NCBI RefSeq assembly: GCF_000019845.1 | Contig: NC_010581.1 | Coordinates: 687,501 to 751,500, forward strand | Origin: Beijerinckia indica subsp. indica ATCC 9039 | GTDB lineage: Bacteria > Pseudomonadota > Alphaproteobacteria > Rhizobiales > Beijerinckiaceae | Direction: 5' to 3' | Length of the DNA: 64,000 nt | Notes under the pieces: model-generated | The model's database searches: none | The model's input: only the letters and a program-made list of their open reading frames with translations | What the model was told of the DNA's origin: nothing | In this document: positions 61,163-64,000 of the stretch, one piece after another | How the letters are laid out: each line of letters begins with the position of its first letter | Numbering within the stretch: position 1 is the stretch's first letter | Position numbers and translations under genes: made by a program

Positions 61163-62483
61163 GAGCGCCTTGACGATGAGGATCATGAGCGGATTGATCG
61201 AGGCGGATCGAAACGGATCGCGCATGCGCCTCGAGACCTTCGGCCTCACCCAGCGCGACCGCGGCTGGGCCGAGGCTCGCGAGGCTTTGCGGCGTACATT
61301 TCAAGATCGATGTCCGTTTCATGAAATCGAGAACACCGAGGCCCGAAGAGAAACGCGCCGAGCGCGCGGTCGGCAACACATGGTTCGAGCCGCCGACATA
61401 ATCGCCGATCGCTTCCGGCGTATATGCGCCCAGAAAGATCGCGCCGGCATTGCGTATCTCATCGCTGAGCGCTTCCGGCCGCGCGCACATGAGTTCGAGA
61501 TGTTCCGGCGCCAGCCGATCGGCAAGCGTGATGGCCTGTTCAATCTGTTGGAGCAGGATGATCGCGCCGAATTTGTTCCAGCTTGCCGTGGCAATCTCCT
61601 GGCGCGGCAAGCTGGCGAGCTGACGGGTGACGGCGGCCTCGACCGCGTCGGCGAGTGAAGCGTCATCCGTCATCAGGATGGATTGAGCGGCGGTATCATG
61701 TTCGGCCTGAGCGAGAAGATCAGCCGCGATCCAGTCCGGATTGGCGGTTTTGTCGGCGATGATGAGAACTTCGGACGGACCGGCAATCATGTCTATGCCC
61801 ACCGTGCCGAAAACCCGGCGCTTGGCGGCGGCGACATAGGCATTGCCGGGCCCGACGATCTTCGCGACAGGGGCGATGGTTTGGGTGCCATAGGCCAGGG
61901 CCGCGACCGCCTGGGCGCCGCCCACACGATAGATTTCATCGATACCGGCCAGATGCGCCGCGGCGAGAACCAGGGGATTGACCACGCCGTCGGGCGTCGG
62001 CACCACCATGACAAGACGCGGCACGCCGGCCACTTTGGCTGGCACGGCATTCATCAGGACCGAGGATGGATAGCTCGCCGTGCCGCCCGGTACATAGAGG
62101 CCCGCCGCTTCGACCGGCCGCCAGCGCCAACCGAGTTCAACGCCAAGAGAATCGGTGAAATCCTCGTCGCGCGGTTTTTGGCGTTCATGAAAACGCACGA
62201 TGCGCGCATGGGCGAGCGCTAGGGCCTCGACGACTTTCGGATCGCAACGCGTGAGCGCCGCTTCGACCTCCTCCCGGGGAATGCGGGCGCCTTGCGGGCC
62301 GAGGGTGACCCGGTCGAATTTGAGGGAATAATCGGCAAGTGCGGCGTCGCCCCGTTCCTTGACATCGGCGATAATCGCTGCGACCGCGTGATCGACATCC
62401 GCCGCCGCCTCTCGCTTCATCGCCAACAAAGCCTGAAACGACGTGCTGAAATCGGTTTTACGCGTATCGAGCCGAAACGGCAT
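61146..62483 (-). CDS. hisD: Histidinol dehydrogenase
   Basis: 445 residues from the ATG at 62483; GGAGAACGAGG lies just upstream, and the longer frame to 62537 has no such site. Catalyses the last two oxidations of histidine synthesis, histidinol to histidine, with zinc and NAD. Signatures: GLYVPGGTASYPSSVLMNAVPAKVAGV, KIVGPGNAYVAAAKRRVFG, IDMIAGPSEVLIIAD, and the C-terminal GAIFLGAYTPEAIGDYVGGSNHVLPT. Other his genes are not in the window. Confidence 0.95.
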   Translation of the reverse strand: MPFRLDTRKTDFSTSFQALLAMKREAAADVDHAVAAIIADVKERGDAALADYSLKFDRVTLGPQGARIPREEVEAALTRCDPKVVEALALAHARIVRFHERQKPRDEDFTDSLGVELGWRWRPVEAAGLYVPGGTASYPSSVLMNAVPAKVAGVPRLVMVVPTPDGVVNPLVLAAAHLAGIDEIYRVGGAQAVAALAYGTQTIAPVAKIVGPGNAYVAAAKRRVFGTVGIDMIAGPSEVLIIADKTANPDWIAADLLAQAEHDTAAQSILMTDDASLADAVEAAVTRQLASLPRQEIATASWNKFGAIILLQQIEQAITLADRLAPEHLELMCARPEALSDEIRNAGAIFLGAYTPEAIGDYVGGSNHVLPTARSARFSSGLGVLDFMKRTSILKCTPQSLASLGPAAVALGEAEGLEAHARSVSIRLDQSAHDPHRQGAHEHQS

Positions 62484-62863
62484 AACCCTCGTTCTCCTGA
62501 CTTGATGATTGAGTGCTTGAGAGGGACCTCTGTTCACTCTTGAAACAATGTCTTGCTCGCAAAGGCTGGCGGCACAGTGGTGTTAATCTTCCCGGGTCCA
62601 GGGAGCAAGCGAGAGCGGGTCCGTAACGGGCGCCATGGTGGTGCGGGCGGCTTTTATATGACCAGCGGTTCTCTTATCATGATTCAGCCGTTTTCGTCTG
62701 CCTTTCCTTGCGAAATGAGGCGAGTTCTCTCTTTTGCCACATTCGCCACATGTTTTTTCATAGCCAAATGCGGGTATCATGCTCGGGGTCTTTGTAAACA
62801 CTGCAAATCGTCTCAAAAAGGGGGCCGATTTCGGGATGGATTGGATGCTCCAATGAGGCCGCG
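62484..62863. other. Divergent gap between hisD and repeat-protein gene
   Basis: About 380 bases holding the divergent promoters. Open frames here (for example 62553-62867) have no recognisable features. No hairpin with a T-run was found. Confidence 0.4.
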
Positions 62864-63346
62864 ATGATTGAAACGGAAGCTGACGGGACGCGCCGTTATT
62901 TGAAAGACGGCCAATTGCATCGCCTCGAAGGACCGGCGATCGAGGCCCCTGACGGCAGCACGGAATGGTTTTTCGAGGGCAAGCGCCATCGCGAGGGTGG
63001 TCCGGCCATCGAGGATGCCAGCGGCTTACAGGAATGGTTTCAGAACGGGGAATTGCATCGAGAGGATGGCCCTGCGGTCATCGATCCTGACGGCGATCTC
63101 GAATGGTACCAGCACGGCAAGCGTCATCGCGATGATGGACCCGCCATTGAATATGCCGATGGCGGCAAATTCTGGTTGCGCCACGGCCTGTTGCATCGAG
63201 AAGATGGACCGGCCGTCGAGCGGAAAGAGGGCGAGAATGAATTCTGGCTCAATGATCGGCAAATGCTTTTCGAGGAATGGCTTGACGCGCTCGGCTTAAC
63301 CGACGATGGCAGACAAGCCTTACTGGACAAGCTTTCAGGTGAGTGA
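62864..63346 (+). CDS. Tandem-repeat protein (MORN-like HREDGPA repeats)
   Basis: 160 residues made of five to six repeats of ~22 residues with the consensus G-x-LHR-x-DGPAIE-x-x-DG-x-x-EWF-x-NGK. Examples: NGELHREDGPAVIDPDGDLEW and HGKRHRDDGPAIEYADG. The pattern is close to MORN-type repeats and to DGPA-repeat proteins found in some viruses and bacteria, and would fold as a beta-solenoid. The last ~30 residues are a helical cap. Cytoplasmic; function unknown. Confidence 0.75.
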   Translation: MIETEADGTRRYLKDGQLHRLEGPAIEAPDGSTEWFFEGKRHREGGPAIEDASGLQEWFQNGELHREDGPAVIDPDGDLEWYQHGKRHRDDGPAIEYADGGKFWLRHGLLHREDGPAVERKEGENEFWLNDRQMLFEEWLDALGLTDDGRQALLDKLSGE

Positions 63347-63480
63347 CCCCGTTTGGCCGTCAAAAGGACGGAAATGGTTTTTTCGACGCTCATCAATCCC
63401 GGAATTGACATTTTCAAACACGGAAATCCATTGCCAGCATGAGGAGGTGAGGGGTGATTTCAACGGGTACGAGGGAAACG

Positions 63481-63831
63481 ATGCAGAAGGTGCGGCTTGC
63501 GTCCACGGCTGGCGCGCTCTTGCTGGCGCTCGGGCTTGGCGCCTGCAATCAGACGACGGCGGCGAACCAGCCCCAGGTTGTGGCGGCCGCTGTGCCGACA
63601 GGGACGGCTCCGCGGCCTGATTTACCGCCGCAGGCAGCCTGTACCAAAGATTATGATCACTACCAGGATATTTTGAAGGCCGATGTCACGACTGGCAACG
63701 TCGACCAGAAAGTCTATGAACAGATCCAGGGTGAATTGAGCAAGGCGTCATCGGCTTGCGCCGCCGGCCGCGACGGTGAGGCCTTGGCGCTCATCCGCGC
63801 ATCCAAATCGAGGCATGGCTATCACGCTTGA
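63481..63831 (+). CDS. Small lipoprotein, unknown function
   Basis: 116 residues from the ATG at 63481. Type-II signal peptide with lipobox ALGLGACNQ, then a Pro/Ala linker and a ~60-residue helical domain with two Cys (ACTKDYDHYQDILKADVTTG, SSACAAGRDGEALALI). No family recognised. Convergent with the unidentified gene at the window end; the coding regions overlap by about ten bases. Confidence 0.72.
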   Translation: MQKVRLASTAGALLLALGLGACNQTTAANQPQVVAAAVPTGTAPRPDLPPQAACTKDYDHYQDILKADVTTGNVDQKVYEQIQGELSKASSACAAGRDGEALALIRASKSRHGYHA

Positions 63832-64000
63832 TTCAATTGATCTTGTAGATAAGTCAGGATGAAGCCCGGCATATGGGCTTCATCGAGATCGCGCGTCGAG
63901 GAGACGGGGACGAGCGCAGAAAGTTCCGGCAGGTCTTGCGGCGCGATAAAGCGTGCGAAATGCTCCTGCAGCGCTTGAGCGGACAAAGGGCTACGCACGC
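63822..64000 (-). CDS. C-terminal end of an unidentified protein
   Basis: Minus-strand frame open from the window edge to the TGA at 63824-63822. It reads about 58 residues, including EHFARFIAPQDLPELSALVP, STRDLDEAHMPGFILTYLQD and the end QLNQA. GC-rich, typical core coding style. The part seen is too short for identification. Confidence 0.6.
   Translation of the reverse strand, partial: VRSPLSAQALQEHFARFIAPQDLPELSALVPVSSTRDLDEAHMPGFILTYLQDQLNQA

Noticed and set aside
1..64000. CRISPR arrays, rRNA or tRNA genes
   Set aside because: No regularly spaced direct repeats and no recognisable rRNA or tRNA sequence were seen on reading; short tRNAs could still be missed without a covariance search.

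Overview
The window looks like a chromosomal segment of an alphaproteobacterium of the Rhizobiales/Hyphomicrobiales type, possibly Beijerinckiaceae-like. The evidence is the gene content and order (pepA-holC, lptG-lptD-surA-rsmA, hisD-UPF0262-phosphatase, a Porin_2-type porin, an alpha-type cold-shock protein) and GC-rich housekeeping codon use. The genus is an inference; no rRNA or tRNA gene was found.

Layout. 1-511: broken IS3-family transposase. 0.6-3.9 kb: AT-richer accessory strip with an orphan AraC regulator, two small exported proteins and a membrane protein. 3.9-4.6 kb: beta-carbonic anhydrase. 4.7-12.3 kb: minus-strand valine/isobutyrate catabolic operon (mmsA, isobutyryl-CoA dehydrogenase, 3-hydroxyisobutyryl-CoA hydrolase, mmsB, enoyl-CoA hydratase, then prpE), with a divergent LysR regulator at 12.4 kb. 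13.4-25.9 kb: sugar-acid block with an SDR, a ketoacid reductase, a FAH-family hydratase, a LacI regulator, gluconokinase, a Gfo/Idh/MocA oxidoreductase, an MHS-type transporter, a porin, KDPG aldolase and pyruvate kinase. Three copies of the palindrome TAGATCGATCTA (16023, 18126, 18973) lie at the heads of its transcription units and are the likely operators of the LacI protein. The genes fit reduction of ketogluconates to gluconate, phosphorylation, and the lower Entner-Doudoroff route to pyruvate.

26.4-38.1 kb is an AT-rich phage morphogenesis cassette on the plus strand: HTH protein, small and large terminase, portal, protease, capsid, head-tail connectors, tail tube, a tail chaperone pair that probably uses a -1 frameshift, and a short tape-measure protein. 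It stops there: no integrase, repressor, replication, lysis, baseplate or fibre gene is visible. A secreted phospholipase-D-type nuclease faces it.

39.2-64 kb is mostly core: a two-gene chromate transporter, pepA-holC, the LPS transport cluster (lptG, lptD, surA, rsmA, with lptF and pdxA absent from their usual places), an old-yellow-enzyme homologue, a DUF1269 protein with 13 G just before its start codon, MgtC, a polyprenyl glycosylphosphotransferase, ribonuclease T2, rlmJ, a cold-shock gene, mtnA, hisD and its partners, a repeat protein and a lipoprotein. The window ends inside an unidentified minus-strand gene.
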